Assembly (NCBI RefSeq): GCF_018917935.1
Contig: NZ_JAHLPN010000003.1
Span: forward strand, 62,001 to 126,000
DNA length: 64,000 bases
Direction of reading: 5' to 3'
Origin: Kineothrix sp. MSJ-39
GTDB lineage: Bacteria; Bacillota; Clostridia; Lachnospirales; Lachnospiraceae
Below the pieces are notes generated by a model, which saw only the letters and a list, made by a program, of their open reading frames with translations, did not search any database and was not told where the DNA came from. Numbering within the stretch: position 1 is the first letter of the stretch; each line of letters begins with the position of its first letter. Made by a program: the position numbers and the translations under genes. Below are positions 51,997 to 61,367 of this stretch, one piece after another.

Positions 51997-53994
51997 TTAC
52001 TGTTTCGGCCTCTTCCAGTTCACGGTAAAATCTGAGTGATCCAGAGAGAAATTCGGGTTATAATACGGATCGCCTTTTGCCAGCACATCTGCCCATTTCG
52101 CACGGAATCTGTCTGACTCCTTCTGGTAACGCACTGCCTTATCATCCTTTTTATCACTGCCTCTTGATTTGGATTCGTAATGATACAGTTCTGCAAATGG
52201 CGTAAAGATGTTGAGAAATCCCTTTTCTCTGACGCGCAGGCAGAAATCCACATCATTGAGTGCCACGGTAAAGCTCTCATCCAGTCCGCCCAGTTCCTCA
52301 TAAAGGGCTTTGGAAACCATCATACAGGCACCTGTTACCGCTGTCACATCCTGTGCGTAACAGAGTCTTCCCATATAGCCGACATTGGCTTCCGGGATCC
52401 GGTAATGCGTGTGTCCGGCTGTTCGATGTGCGCCGAGTCCGATCACAATACCCGCATGCTGGATCGTTTTATCCGGATAATACAACTTGGCACCGACCAC
52501 GCCGACATCCTCACGCATTGCATACATCAGAAGTTCTTCCATCCAGTCCGGGGTTATGACCTCTGTATCATTGTTTAAAAGCAGCAGATACTCTCCCTTT
52601 GCATATTGTACACCGAAATTGTTGATTTTTGAATAGTTGAAATCACCTTTATATTCTACCACCTGCACACGCGGATGTCTGCTGATTTCTTCATAATACG
52701 TTCTGATCTCGGCTGTTTCACTGTTATTTTCCACAATGATCAGTTCGTAATTATCATATGTGGACAGATTGATAATGGAATCCACACAGCGGCTCAGGTC
52801 TTCCATATGATCTTTATTCGGAATAATAATGGATATAAGCGGATGGCTTGACAGCGCATATTTAATCCGGAAAATCGTTGCAAATGCCCTGGTGCTCTCG
52901 ATTTCAAAGTTTTTATATCCCAATCTTGTCAGGCGGTCAGCAACTGCACCCTTTGCTGCATTGATCGCATAAGTCTTCGCATCAATGGAAGATGCGACGC
53001 TTCCCTTGTGAGATCTCCAGTAATACAGGATTCTCGGTATATGCACGATATGCTTTGCCTTAGCTGTCAGCCGGAGGATCATGTCGTGATCCTGACTGCC
53101 ATCAAACTGGCTGCGGAACAACTCACCGCTTTCCAGAAGTTCTCTGCTGAATACGCTGAAATGGCAGATGTAATTGTTGGCAAGCAGATTATCAGGCGCA
53201 TAATCAGGTTTGAAATGCATGGTAATCATATGATTAATGCTGTTTCCTTTAAAAGTTGCCTCATCACAGTAAATATAATCCGCGTTTTTTTCACAGATTG
53301 CCTGCATATAAGCAAACAGAACACATGGATGCAGCAGATCGTCATGATCAAAAAGCGCAATATAATTTCCTGTTGCCATCTTATAGCACTCATTTGTATT
53401 CCCGGAAATACCTTCGTTTTTGACCAGTTTCTGATACTTGATCCTGCTGTCCTTCTGTTGGTATTCATGACAAATCCTGCCGACAAATTCATGTGCATCA
53501 TCGGATCCATCCGCAAGGCAAAGTTCCCATTTACCATAAGTCTGTGCTATGACGGACTCGATCATTTCCCGCAGGAAACGTTCCGGTGTATTATAAAGCG
53601 GAACGAGGATACTGAACGTCACATCTTTGGGGAAGGTTGTATTTTCCTCCTGTTCCCGTTCTGCCGCACTCGGGAAACTTCCCGTTCCATGGATCCGGAT
53701 TGCCTTCTTTTCCCTGTATTTTGACAGAAGTTTATGGGCAATGCCCTTTGGATTGCCATGACACAGGATTCGGTTCTTCGTTGCAATACAATAATTGATG
53801 ACGACCCTGGCCGGTTTCGCAAGCTTCCAGAAAATGGAGCCCTTGATCTTATCCAGTTTTCTGGTCAGATCCTCCACCTCTCTCTGGCTGGCGGAAAGGC
53901 GATAGGCAAGCTGTTCATTTTTTTCCTTTTCTCTCTCAAAGGCACTCTGATAATATTCCAAAAGGTCTTTCAGATCGTCCTTATTTTCACTCAT
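51997..53994 (-). CDS. Tandem two-domain GT2 glycosyltransferase with N-terminal coiled coil
   Basis: A 665-residue protein. Residues 1-55 are a predicted coiled coil (many Glu/Lys/Leu), followed by a basic helical segment. The first GT2 domain (about 125-340) has FSILVPLYNTPE, NEGISGNTNECY and LFDHDDLL; the second (about 385-640) has ISIIIPNKDH, ENNSETAE, LLLNNDTEV and VALNDVDFCLRVREKGF. Both carry a DxD-like metal motif, so both may be active, which suggests a polymerase that adds two linkages alternately. The first domain is a paralogue of the 39710-40981 enzyme. Confidence 0.88.
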   Translation of the reverse strand: MSENKDDLKDLLEYYQSAFEREKEKNEQLAYRLSASQREVEDLTRKLDKIKGSIFWKLAKPARVVINYCIATKNRILCHGNPKGIAHKLLSKYREKKAIRIHGTGSFPSAAEREQEENTTFPKDVTFSILVPLYNTPERFLREMIESVIAQTYGKWELCLADGSDDAHEFVGRICHEYQQKDSRIKYQKLVKNEGISGNTNECYKMATGNYIALFDHDDLLHPCVLFAYMQAICEKNADYIYCDEATFKGNSINHMITMHFKPDYAPDNLLANNYICHFSVFSRELLESGELFRSQFDGSQDHDMILRLTAKAKHIVHIPRILYYWRSHKGSVASSIDAKTYAINAAKGAVADRLTRLGYKNFEIESTRAFATIFRIKYALSSHPLISIIIPNKDHMEDLSRCVDSIINLSTYDNYELIIVENNSETAEIRTYYEEISRHPRVQVVEYKGDFNYSKINNFGVQYAKGEYLLLLNNDTEVITPDWMEELLMYAMREDVGVVGAKLYYPDKTIQHAGIVIGLGAHRTAGHTHYRIPEANVGYMGRLCYAQDVTAVTGACMMVSKALYEELGGLDESFTVALNDVDFCLRVREKGFLNIFTPFAELYHYESKSRGSDKKDDKAVRYQKESDRFRAKWADVLAKGDPYYNPNFSLDHSDFTVNWKRPKQ

Positions 53995-54017
53995 CTCTTA
54001 GCCTCACTTGTTTTTAT

Positions 54018-56006
54018 TTACGGTATCTCAATCCACTGATCTGACATTGCATATAAGCGTTGTCTGGAGCATTTGTCCTTTGCAAGCATTCCGATCTGAT
54101 AGCGTCCCTTTTCCAGTCCGGACAATGAAATTCCGGCATAAAAACCCGCCATTGCAGTGTGCTCCGACTCTCCTTCCAATATCTGTTCAACATCTTTCCG
54201 GTATCTGTCTCTCAGTTTTACCTTATAACAGACTGTATCTCTTTTCAGAATCAGTTCCCTTTTATAACGGCAGCTGTCATTATGCAGCACATACGACCAT
54301 CCCTCAATTCTGATACAATTGTCTTCCGGTTCTGACCATTCAAGCCGCCGGTCTTTCTGTGCATGCTCTATACGCAGCATCAGACAGCCATTTTCATATT
54401 TTTGCGGATCCTGACAGATTTTGGGCGTTTGCGCATACAGCTTTGTTCTTCTCTCATATTCATACTCATAAAAGCAGAGATACTGTGAAAAATTACCACC
54501 CAGCTGCGGCGAATAGAAGGGGTCTTTCCCCCGTAAATGTTCGTGCCTGGTATATAATAGCTCCTTTTCCTTAAGAAGCCTGCTCCATTTTTCTGCACTG
54601 ATCTCATCATTTCCCCTGCTCAGAGATTCATGATGGTACAGACAGATCTCATTATTCTGGACATTATAATATCCCTTCTCCACAACAGAGAAGCAAAAAT
54701 CAACATCATTATAAGAAACGGCAATTGATTCGCAAAAACCTCCCGCTTCCTTAAATTTATCCCGTCCGATCATAAGACACGCTGCTGTCACAGCAATCAT
54801 ATCATGGATTCCCCTGTTTCGTCCATGATAGTAAGAATAACAGTCATCTTCTTTCATCAGCTTATGAGCCGGTCCGATCTGCAGGTTTGTCACACCGGCA
54901 TGCTGGATCAATGTCGTATCCGGATAAAGAAGCTTTGCTCCGACCGCTCCGACATGCGTAAGGCGCGCCAGTTTCCACATTTTCTCCATCCAGTCAGCCG
55001 AGAAGGCTTCAATATCATCATTCAAAAACAGGAGGTAATTTCCTGCTGCATAAGAAGCGCCCAGATTACACATCACCGAAAAATTAAACGGCATCGGGTG
55101 ATAATGATACTGCACCTGATTTTCCCTGCAAAAGAGCTGTATTTCCTCTTTATTGCTCCGGCTGCTGCCATTGTCTATCACATGAATCTCATAAGAAATA
55201 TTTTTCGTATACTCTCTGACAGACCTGATACACTGTTTTAGCACAGACGGATTATCTTTAGATGGTATGATGACAGATACCAGATCATTTTCTGCATCTC
55301 CCGCCGCTTCATATTCTCCGGGGGAAAGCAGAACAGGAATTGCCTGCTGCAGTACCGCGTCCTGTATATGTCTTGTTTGTTTTTCGTACTCGGACAGTTC
55401 TCTTTGTATATCCTCATGGTATTGATGATATAAAATTTTCGAGATTCTTTCTACATCCGGTTTTTCAGAAAAAGGTCTGCTGATTCCGTGCTCTTTTCTG
55501 TGCGCTTCGTAACAGGTATAAAAAATACGCTGTACCTGCTCTTCTGTCAGAGGTTCCGCATCTCTTATCATCCGTTCTTCCACACAGTTCTTCCGAATAG
55601 CAAAGATATCGCCGATATAAAATGAGGAAATGATCGTATCCGGCGACCAGACGGGCTTGAACCACGGATCATATCTCCTGCCATCCGTATCCACATAATC
55701 CTGATCCGCATACGCCGCAAAACAATTCCTGTTATCCCGGAACACCTGCTCAAAGCATCTGCCCGCATCTTTGTTTAAAAAGCCGCTGCGATCATAAAAC
55801 ACATAGCAGGTTCCCGTTTCCAGCACTGCAAATGTGCCTTTCACCTCTGTTGCTTTTTTATCCCATCCGGAGAATACCGTCTGCTCTCCCCTTGCTTTCA
55901 AAAAGCACTGATATCTGTCCTTTTGCTTTTCCATTTCCCGCAGATAGCTTCGATAGCATCTTTTATATAATTTTTCTCCGAGATACTGCTTCGCTCCATC
56001 CAGCAT
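54018..56006 (-). CDS. GT2 glycosyltransferase with degenerate N-terminal GT2-like domain
   Basis: A 662-residue protein. The C-terminal half (about 235-480) is a complete GT2 domain with VSVIIPSKDN, VIDNGSSRSN, LFLNDDIEAFS and VSYNDVDFCFSVVEKGY. The N-terminal 230 residues retain only the late part of a second GT2 domain (YADQDYVD, WSPDTIISSFYIGDIFAI), without its nucleotide-binding start. A C-terminal region of about 180 residues could be carbohydrate-binding. The ATG at 56006 overlaps the TAA of the upstream gene by one base and has GGAGG about ten bases upstream; the in-frame TTG seven codons earlier is less likely. Confidence 0.8.
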   Translation of the reverse strand: MLDGAKQYLGEKLYKRCYRSYLREMEKQKDRYQCFLKARGEQTVFSGWDKKATEVKGTFAVLETGTCYVFYDRSGFLNKDAGRCFEQVFRDNRNCFAAYADQDYVDTDGRRYDPWFKPVWSPDTIISSFYIGDIFAIRKNCVEERMIRDAEPLTEEQVQRIFYTCYEAHRKEHGISRPFSEKPDVERISKILYHQYHEDIQRELSEYEKQTRHIQDAVLQQAIPVLLSPGEYEAAGDAENDLVSVIIPSKDNPSVLKQCIRSVREYTKNISYEIHVIDNGSSRSNKEEIQLFCRENQVQYHYHPMPFNFSVMCNLGASYAAGNYLLFLNDDIEAFSADWMEKMWKLARLTHVGAVGAKLLYPDTTLIQHAGVTNLQIGPAHKLMKEDDCYSYYHGRNRGIHDMIAVTAACLMIGRDKFKEAGGFCESIAVSYNDVDFCFSVVEKGYYNVQNNEICLYHHESLSRGNDEISAEKWSRLLKEKELLYTRHEHLRGKDPFYSPQLGGNFSQYLCFYEYEYERRTKLYAQTPKICQDPQKYENGCLMLRIEHAQKDRRLEWSEPEDNCIRIEGWSYVLHNDSCRYKRELILKRDTVCYKVKLRDRYRKDVEQILEGESEHTAMAGFYAGISLSGLEKGRYQIGMLAKDKCSRQRLYAMSDQWIEIP

Positions 56007-58060
56007 TAGGAAAACATCCTCCAAATTGATCTTTTTTTCTCCCCTTGCGGCAATTTCCCGGCTATATCTGCCGGAAGAAGAATTCTTTTCATTTTTACCG
56101 TAATATCCGATACATGTTCAGTAGCTATCACAAACCCGGGATCCGTGGTGGAAAACCCGTATAACTGATCTCCCATGACAAATCCATTGGTCTTTGCGTC
56201 TTCCGGTAATCCCGGATACCGTTTTTCATCTAATACGGTTTCCTCAAACAGAATAAGGCAGGCAGAAAAAGCCGGATCGATCCGCACAGCCCTTACTCCC
56301 TTCTTCACAGGTACATGTACTGTCATTTCTTCTTTGTCATCCGATGTATAAACAATTTCCTGCTCCGGCACCATAAAGGAATTCTCTTCCGAAAATCCTT
56401 CTCCGCAATCCTCGTAAACCTGTATATCGGAGTCGTCTTTTTTCTGTTCCAGCTGCGCGATCAGTTCCTCTACCGGATAAACTGCATTACCGATTGCATC
56501 TCTGATCTCCGTCATGGATTTCCTGTTTCCCGTAATTTCGTTTTGGAACGCATATTCCCGATCCAGCCACCTGCCAAGCTCGTCCTGCATAATCTGTAAT
56601 TTTTTTTCAAGCATCCTGAAGGAGATATCCCGTCTTCTCCGGGCACCGATCAGATAACAGTAAAAAGCACGGAATGCTATTGTTTTCGGGTCACGGGATT
56701 CAAAGACCGTCCATTCGTAATCGATCAGCTGCCACTTCCCATTCTCTATCAAAATATTGGAAAATATAAAGTCCACGTCCGCAACCGGCTGCTCTGCATG
56801 ATATGCCAAAAACTGCAGATACCTGTCAACATAAGCTTCAAACTGTGCTTCCTCTCCCCGATCCAGACAGTCATCCAAAAGGATCTCCAATGTCTGCCCC
56901 TGCAAATAAGGAAACTGTATTCCATTTTCCTCCATGCTGCATACATTGATTTCCATTCCACTGTCCCGATAGCGTTCCTGTAATGCCACATATGCTCTAC
57001 GGATCTGCTCTATATGTGGCTTTGCCTGCAAGGACAATGCATACTTGTGCACGGACAGATTCTCTGCCTCCTGCCTGATCTCCGTCCGTATACAAAACTC
57101 CTCTTTCCGATCATTCGAATATTTCACATAATTTGTCTGCGGTCTGTCTCCGATCACAACCAGATAAGAATTGCTGTATAACGGAAACAATCCTTCTTCA
57201 ATAATGCCATCAAAGGCTTCTTTTTCATCAAACAGCGCAAGTCTCGAGCGATCAAAATTACGGTTGTTTAAAGAAAGCTCTCCTTTTTTAGGCAGATATG
57301 CATCCGAATACAATGTTGTCATAAATTTATAATCCGGATATGGATAATAAAAATGATAATTCGTACAGCCGGCGGCTTTTATAATCTTTTCCAATCCGGT
57401 CCGGGTAAAGGTTTTTATTCCTTCCTGTCCGGGATAATTCTCAATACCGCTGAAAAAAGTTCCTAAATGATCTTCTCTGCAGCCCGCCCAATATTTCAGA
57501 CCATATTTATTTTCAATTGCGATCACAATTTTCCCATCCGGTGCCAAATGTTTTTTCATTGTTCTGACAAAATCTTCATATGGCGTATCGCTATCCATAT
57601 AGAGTTGTCCGTATTCCAGTACGCCGATCAGAAATATATAATCATAGTTACTGTCCAGATGTGGTTCTATATCTTTAAAATTACCTACTATAACAGAAAC
57701 CCCATCGCAATCCTTGTTCCGGTATGCATTGATCAGACTTCTTTTCTTTGACAGATCAATGCAGTCCAGTTTTTTTGCTTTTTTTGCAAGCGTCCCCGTG
57801 ATTGCCCCACATCCGGATCCGATCTCAAGCAGCTTTGCTTCCGTTTTTACAGGAAACCATTCCGCAATGTTCCCACGAAGCGGTGACAAATGATACAAAA
57901 TCGGCCAGCTTCCGCTCTCTTCAATAATCCTTCCGAATTCCTTTTTGTCATTTTCCTGTACGATCCGAAGCAGTTCATCTTCAACCGCACCGTCACAATA
58001 AAGATCTTCCCCCATATAATAAGTATAATCCAGTGTAATCTTCCCGATCTGTTCTTTCAT
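56006..58060 (-). CDS. SAM methyltransferase-kinase fusion, WbdD-like chain terminator candidate
   Basis: A 684-residue protein. Residues about 70-230 are a class I methyltransferase with motif I LLEIGSGCGAITG and DYIFLIGVLEYGQLY. Residues about 300-520 look like an atypical kinase: DVDFIFSNILI gives the catalytic Asp and the Asn five residues later, and WQLIDYEW gives the metal-binding Asp. A Glu/Lys-rich coiled stretch near 555 follows, then a C-terminal beta-rich domain. This order (methyltransferase, kinase, coiled coil) is that of WbdD, which caps O9a polymer with methyl and phosphate. It is two genes from an ABC exporter of the matching type. Identity of the cap is inference. Confidence 0.75.
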   Translation of the reverse strand: MKEQIGKITLDYTYYMGEDLYCDGAVEDELLRIVQENDKKEFGRIIEESGSWPILYHLSPLRGNIAEWFPVKTEAKLLEIGSGCGAITGTLAKKAKKLDCIDLSKKRSLINAYRNKDCDGVSVIVGNFKDIEPHLDSNYDYIFLIGVLEYGQLYMDSDTPYEDFVRTMKKHLAPDGKIVIAIENKYGLKYWAGCREDHLGTFFSGIENYPGQEGIKTFTRTGLEKIIKAAGCTNYHFYYPYPDYKFMTTLYSDAYLPKKGELSLNNRNFDRSRLALFDEKEAFDGIIEEGLFPLYSNSYLVVIGDRPQTNYVKYSNDRKEEFCIRTEIRQEAENLSVHKYALSLQAKPHIEQIRRAYVALQERYRDSGMEINVCSMEENGIQFPYLQGQTLEILLDDCLDRGEEAQFEAYVDRYLQFLAYHAEQPVADVDFIFSNILIENGKWQLIDYEWTVFESRDPKTIAFRAFYCYLIGARRRRDISFRMLEKKLQIMQDELGRWLDREYAFQNEITGNRKSMTEIRDAIGNAVYPVEELIAQLEQKKDDSDIQVYEDCGEGFSEENSFMVPEQEIVYTSDDKEEMTVHVPVKKGVRAVRIDPAFSACLILFEETVLDEKRYPGLPEDAKTNGFVMGDQLYGFSTTDPGFVIATEHVSDITVKMKRILLPADIAGKLPQGEKKRSIWRMFS

Positions 58061-58083
58061 AGTCCGTCTCCCAGTTCTGCCCG

Positions 58084-59307
58084 TTATTCTGATGTCACTG
58101 TGATCTTTGATCCCATATCATAGTATCCCACTGTATTTTTATCCGATATGACAGACACATTTATCGCATCATATAACCTGTGATATACACAAAACTCATC
58201 CTGTTCATATCCTGTCAGTCCAAATGACAAAAGATATTCTCCACCCTGCAGGCTCATATTCTGTCTAAATACCACATGCTTTGTACTATTGGCATCAACT
58301 TCATCCAGAAATGCCTTTTCCACCATTGTATTTGTTCCTGTCAGTTCATTTCCTTTTACGTCCTTAAAGGAAAAAGCAAAAATGGGGCTTGGCAGTTTCT
58401 GATAAAATTTCACGTGCATATGAATTTCAAACTCTGTCCCTTTGATAATCGAATTTGTACGCACCCCCCGGTCATCCATCAGGTATACTTCCGTAATCTC
58501 TCCCTGCTTTGTGCCATATTCTAACATTTGAGGTGCTTCTTCGTCCTGTATCTGTTCCCGGTCTGCATCATATTGTCCAACCAAAAGCTGTTTGTAGCTA
58601 TCGATCATTTCCTTTGGATTGCCCTCGGCAAGCTTAACACCCTGATTCAACAGGATCACTCTGTCACAATACTTACTGATACTGCTCAGATCGTGACTGA
58701 CAAAAAGAATGGTTTTCCCAAGTTTTTTAAATTCTTCAAATTTACGGTAACATTTTGCCTGAAAGAATACATCTCCTACCGACAGTGCTTCATCTACGAT
58801 CAGTATCTCCGGTTCAATATTGATCGCTACCGCAAATGCAAGCCGAACAAACATACCGCTTGAATATGTCTTAACCGGCTGATAAATATATTCTCCGATA
58901 TCTGCGAACTCTAAAATTGCATCCAGTTTCTGATCGATTTCCTCTTCCGAGAATCCGATCATCGTGCCGTTTAAATAGATATTCTCGATACCGTTGTATT
59001 CCATGTTAAATCCCGCACCCAGCTCCAGCAGTGCGGAAATTCTGCCATTTACCTGTACATCACCCTCTGTTTTATTCAAGACACCTGTTATGATTTTTAA
59101 TATCGTGGACTTGCCGGAACCATTCGTCCCAATGATGCCAACTGTCTCCCCTTTTTTAACAGAAAGCGAAACATCCCTGAGCGCATAACGTTCAGAAGAA
59201 AGTCTCTTTTTTGTCAAATGAAGTGCTTCCCGTAAACGATCAGAATTTTTTTCATAAAGCCTGTATATTTTTGTCAGGTGACTGACGGAAATTGCAATAT
59301 TGTCCAT
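58084..59307 (-). CDS. Polysaccharide ABC exporter ATPase with C-terminal Wzt-type domain
   Basis: A 407-residue protein. Residues 1-240 are the nucleotide-binding domain: Walker A GTNGSGKS, Q-loop region LLELGAGFNMEYNGIENIYLNG typical of the Wzt/TagH class, signature TYSSGM, Walker B ILIVDEALSVGD and the switch His in FVSHD. Residues about 265-407 form a beta-sandwich like the Wzt C-terminal domain, which recognises the capped end of the polymer. Energises export of the polysaccharide with the permease encoded just upstream. Confidence 0.92.
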   Translation of the reverse strand: MDNIAISVSHLTKIYRLYEKNSDRLREALHLTKKRLSSERYALRDVSLSVKKGETVGIIGTNGSGKSTILKIITGVLNKTEGDVQVNGRISALLELGAGFNMEYNGIENIYLNGTMIGFSEEEIDQKLDAILEFADIGEYIYQPVKTYSSGMFVRLAFAVAINIEPEILIVDEALSVGDVFFQAKCYRKFEEFKKLGKTILFVSHDLSSISKYCDRVILLNQGVKLAEGNPKEMIDSYKQLLVGQYDADREQIQDEEAPQMLEYGTKQGEITEVYLMDDRGVRTNSIIKGTEFEIHMHVKFYQKLPSPIFAFSFKDVKGNELTGTNTMVEKAFLDEVDANSTKHVVFRQNMSLQGGEYLLSFGLTGYEQDEFCVYHRLYDAINVSVISDKNTVGYYDMGSKITVTSE

Positions 59308-59345
59308 GCGTTCCTCTTTCTCTCATTTCTAAGCCAGATATTCTG

Positions 59346-60185
59346 TTACAGTACATCCGCAAAATGTGGTTTCAACCGTTTAAAGATGATTCCTCCGGCA
59401 ACAAACAGTACCAGGACCAATGCCCAGTAATAAAGTGTCAGCCATGGGCTCTGCCAGATGAATTCTTCCCCGTACAGGCTGCCTCTGTATCCGTTTACAA
59501 TATAATAGACCGGATTCAGTTTAAATATAAATGCAAGCACCGGATGGTTTGCAAGAATTGAAATATTCCATAAAATAGGTGTCGCCCACATTCCAACCTG
59601 AAGTCCGATTGATATCAGCTGTGTCAGATCCCGGAAGAAAATAACAATCGAGCAGGTAGAATAACTCATAGCCAGTACAAGCATAAACAGACAAAAGCTA
59701 TAATAAATAAGCTGCAGCCAGTATACCGTCGGATGAATCCCATAGCACATCGTAACAAGCAGCATAAAGCAGACAAAAAAGATGTGTATAAAGCTTGCCG
59801 CTATGATCTTGATCAATGGAAGAATACTGATTTTAAAAACCACTTTTTTTACAAGATAATTATACTCCAGCAATGATGTCGTTCCGTTCATTAGCGCCTC
59901 TGAAAAGAAAAACCACGGTACCAGACCAGACATCAGATGCAGAAGATATGGCACCTGAATCCCCTGTGTCACAATATCGGTTCCCTGCTTCAGACCTTTT
60001 TCAAAAACAATCCAGTATACCAGAACTGTTACAACCGGCTGAATAAAAGCCCATACAATGCCCAGATAAGAGCCTGCATATCGCGTTTTAAAATCATTTA
60101 ATGCCAGTTTCTTGATCAGTTTTCTATCTTTATAAAGTTCCCGGACCGGATTGATCCGACTCTTTGTCTTACCTTCTTTTCCCAT
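59346..60185 (-). CDS. Polysaccharide ABC exporter permease (Wzm/TagG family)
   Basis: A 279-residue permease with six helices and the ABC2 family pattern: KLALNDFKTRYAGSYLGIVWAF at the N terminus and FFRDLTQLISIGLQVGMWATPILW before the last helices, then LNPVYYIVNGYRGSLYG. The ATG at 60185 has AAAAGGA upstream. An ATG 39 bases earlier is only a few bases from the -10 box and would fall at or before the transcription start, so it is rejected. First gene of the 18-gene run. Confidence 0.92.
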   Translation of the reverse strand: MGKEGKTKSRINPVRELYKDRKLIKKLALNDFKTRYAGSYLGIVWAFIQPVVTVLVYWIVFEKGLKQGTDIVTQGIQVPYLLHLMSGLVPWFFFSEALMNGTTSLLEYNYLVKKVVFKISILPLIKIIAASFIHIFFVCFMLLVTMCYGIHPTVYWLQLIYYSFCLFMLVLAMSYSTCSIVIFFRDLTQLISIGLQVGMWATPILWNISILANHPVLAFIFKLNPVYYIVNGYRGSLYGEEFIWQSPWLTLYYWALVLVLFVAGGIIFKRLKPHFADVL

Positions 60186-60228
60186 ATAGTAATCCTTTTT
60201 ATCCATTTTTATTGAAACAAACATTTTT

Positions 60229-60237
60229 ATTATAGCA
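60229..60237 (-). promoter_or_regulatory. Extended -10 promoter for the polysaccharide operon
   Basis: On the minus strand TGCTATAAT, a consensus extended -10 box, about 44 bases before the permease ATG. The -35 region (about 60252-60257) is poor. A perfect 8-bp inverted repeat (60275-60282 and 60290-60297) lies upstream over the end of the previous gene and could be a weak terminator or operator. Confidence 0.55.
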
Positions 60238-60278
60238 TTTTCTTACCGTAAACGCTACTTATGATTGCAAACAGACAG

Positions 60279-61367
60279 CTATTTATAATATAGCTGTATT
60301 CCGTCCGTTGTATACAGCAGTTCATAACCGGCATATTCTGTCATTGCAGGCATCATATCATCATTATCTGTCACAATCATAAAACGAATCCCATTTGCAG
60401 CAGCATAATCATTTAATCTGCCCAGCCCGAATTCCCCTGTACCGGCAATTTCATATAAATCCTTTATCTCTTCCGCGTACGCAAATCGACTTCTTTTGCC
60501 GGTCTGCAGCCGGGCAGGATCATAAAGCACCTCTGCATCACGATCAAAAGTCAACAACAATTCCAATCCCCGATTCAGTCCGATAATTTTATTATTTTCA
60601 GCAGAAGCTCTCTGCTCCATTTCCGCAAAAATTCGATCCAGACATTCCAATTGTTCTCTGCGGTCAGATAATGGACTCACATTATTTTGTATCATAAATG
60701 TTTCTCCACACAGCAGCGTTACAGCCAAAACACCTGCACACAATTCTATCCTTTGTAATCCGGCCAATTTAAAATGGATACATGTCACTCCAAGCACCGC
60801 TCCCAGATAGAACAGTCCACAGACAGCTTTCAAGGCACCTGTTATAATCTCTCCATTCCACCATACAACACTTACGAAATAAAAAAAGCACGATAACAGG
60901 CTTCCCCACAGGCACTTCTTCTGCCAAAAGATGCCTGCCAAAAGCATCGCTATCGTCGAGCATAAAATAATACCGATCCCTTTTATGCTTAAAAAACCAT
61001 GCAGCAGTTCATATCCAAGCCCCCATCTGCTGTCATCGCAGGCAAACAGGCATAACAATCCATAAAACAGGCATATCAGCCTCTTTTGCAGTTTTTCCCC
61101 CTCTACCTTTGACAGCCAGACATCCGCAAGCAGCATCAAACACAACAGAAAGAAAGAAAGTACAAGCATAGGAATCAGAAAAAGGGCTGCCTCTGTTACC
61201 TTATCGGGGAAGATTCCCCTAAGAAACCGGTACAAATCCCCTGCATCATATGGTTTTCCATACAAATACTCCCCTACCATAGCAGCCAGCAGAAGCAGGA
61301 AACCGCCAAACATAATCCCATATGAAATTTTATTCCATTTATCGGCTGTTTTCTTTATATATTCCAT
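60279..61367 (-). CDS. Membrane protein with C-terminal extracytoplasmic domain, unknown
   Basis: A 362-residue protein with about eight helices followed by a soluble domain of about 120 residues that ends FMIVTDNDD...YTTDGIQLYYK. The C-terminal domain resembles the ends of the 61339-62112 protein and, more loosely, of other GT-C-like proteins in this window. It lacks an obvious acidic catalytic loop near the N terminus (only YDAGDLYRFL at about 40-49). It overlaps the upstream gene by 29 bases and has GGTAGGATGG before the ATG. No named family recognised. Confidence 0.6.
   Translation of the reverse strand: MEYIKKTADKWNKISYGIMFGGFLLLLAAMVGEYLYGKPYDAGDLYRFLRGIFPDKVTEAALFLIPMLVLSFFLLCLMLLADVWLSKVEGEKLQKRLICLFYGLLCLFACDDSRWGLGYELLHGFLSIKGIGIILCSTIAMLLAGIFWQKKCLWGSLLSCFFYFVSVVWWNGEIITGALKAVCGLFYLGAVLGVTCIHFKLAGLQRIELCAGVLAVTLLCGETFMIQNNVSPLSDRREQLECLDRIFAEMEQRASAENNKIIGLNRGLELLLTFDRDAEVLYDPARLQTGKRSRFAYAEEIKDLYEIAGTGEFGLGRLNDYAAANGIRFMIVTDNDDMMPAMTEYAGYELLYTTDGIQLYYK

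Noticed and set aside
53008-53724. 238-codon open frame on the plus strand
   Set aside because: Antisense to the first GT2 domain of 51997-53994; no start signal or recognisable domain.
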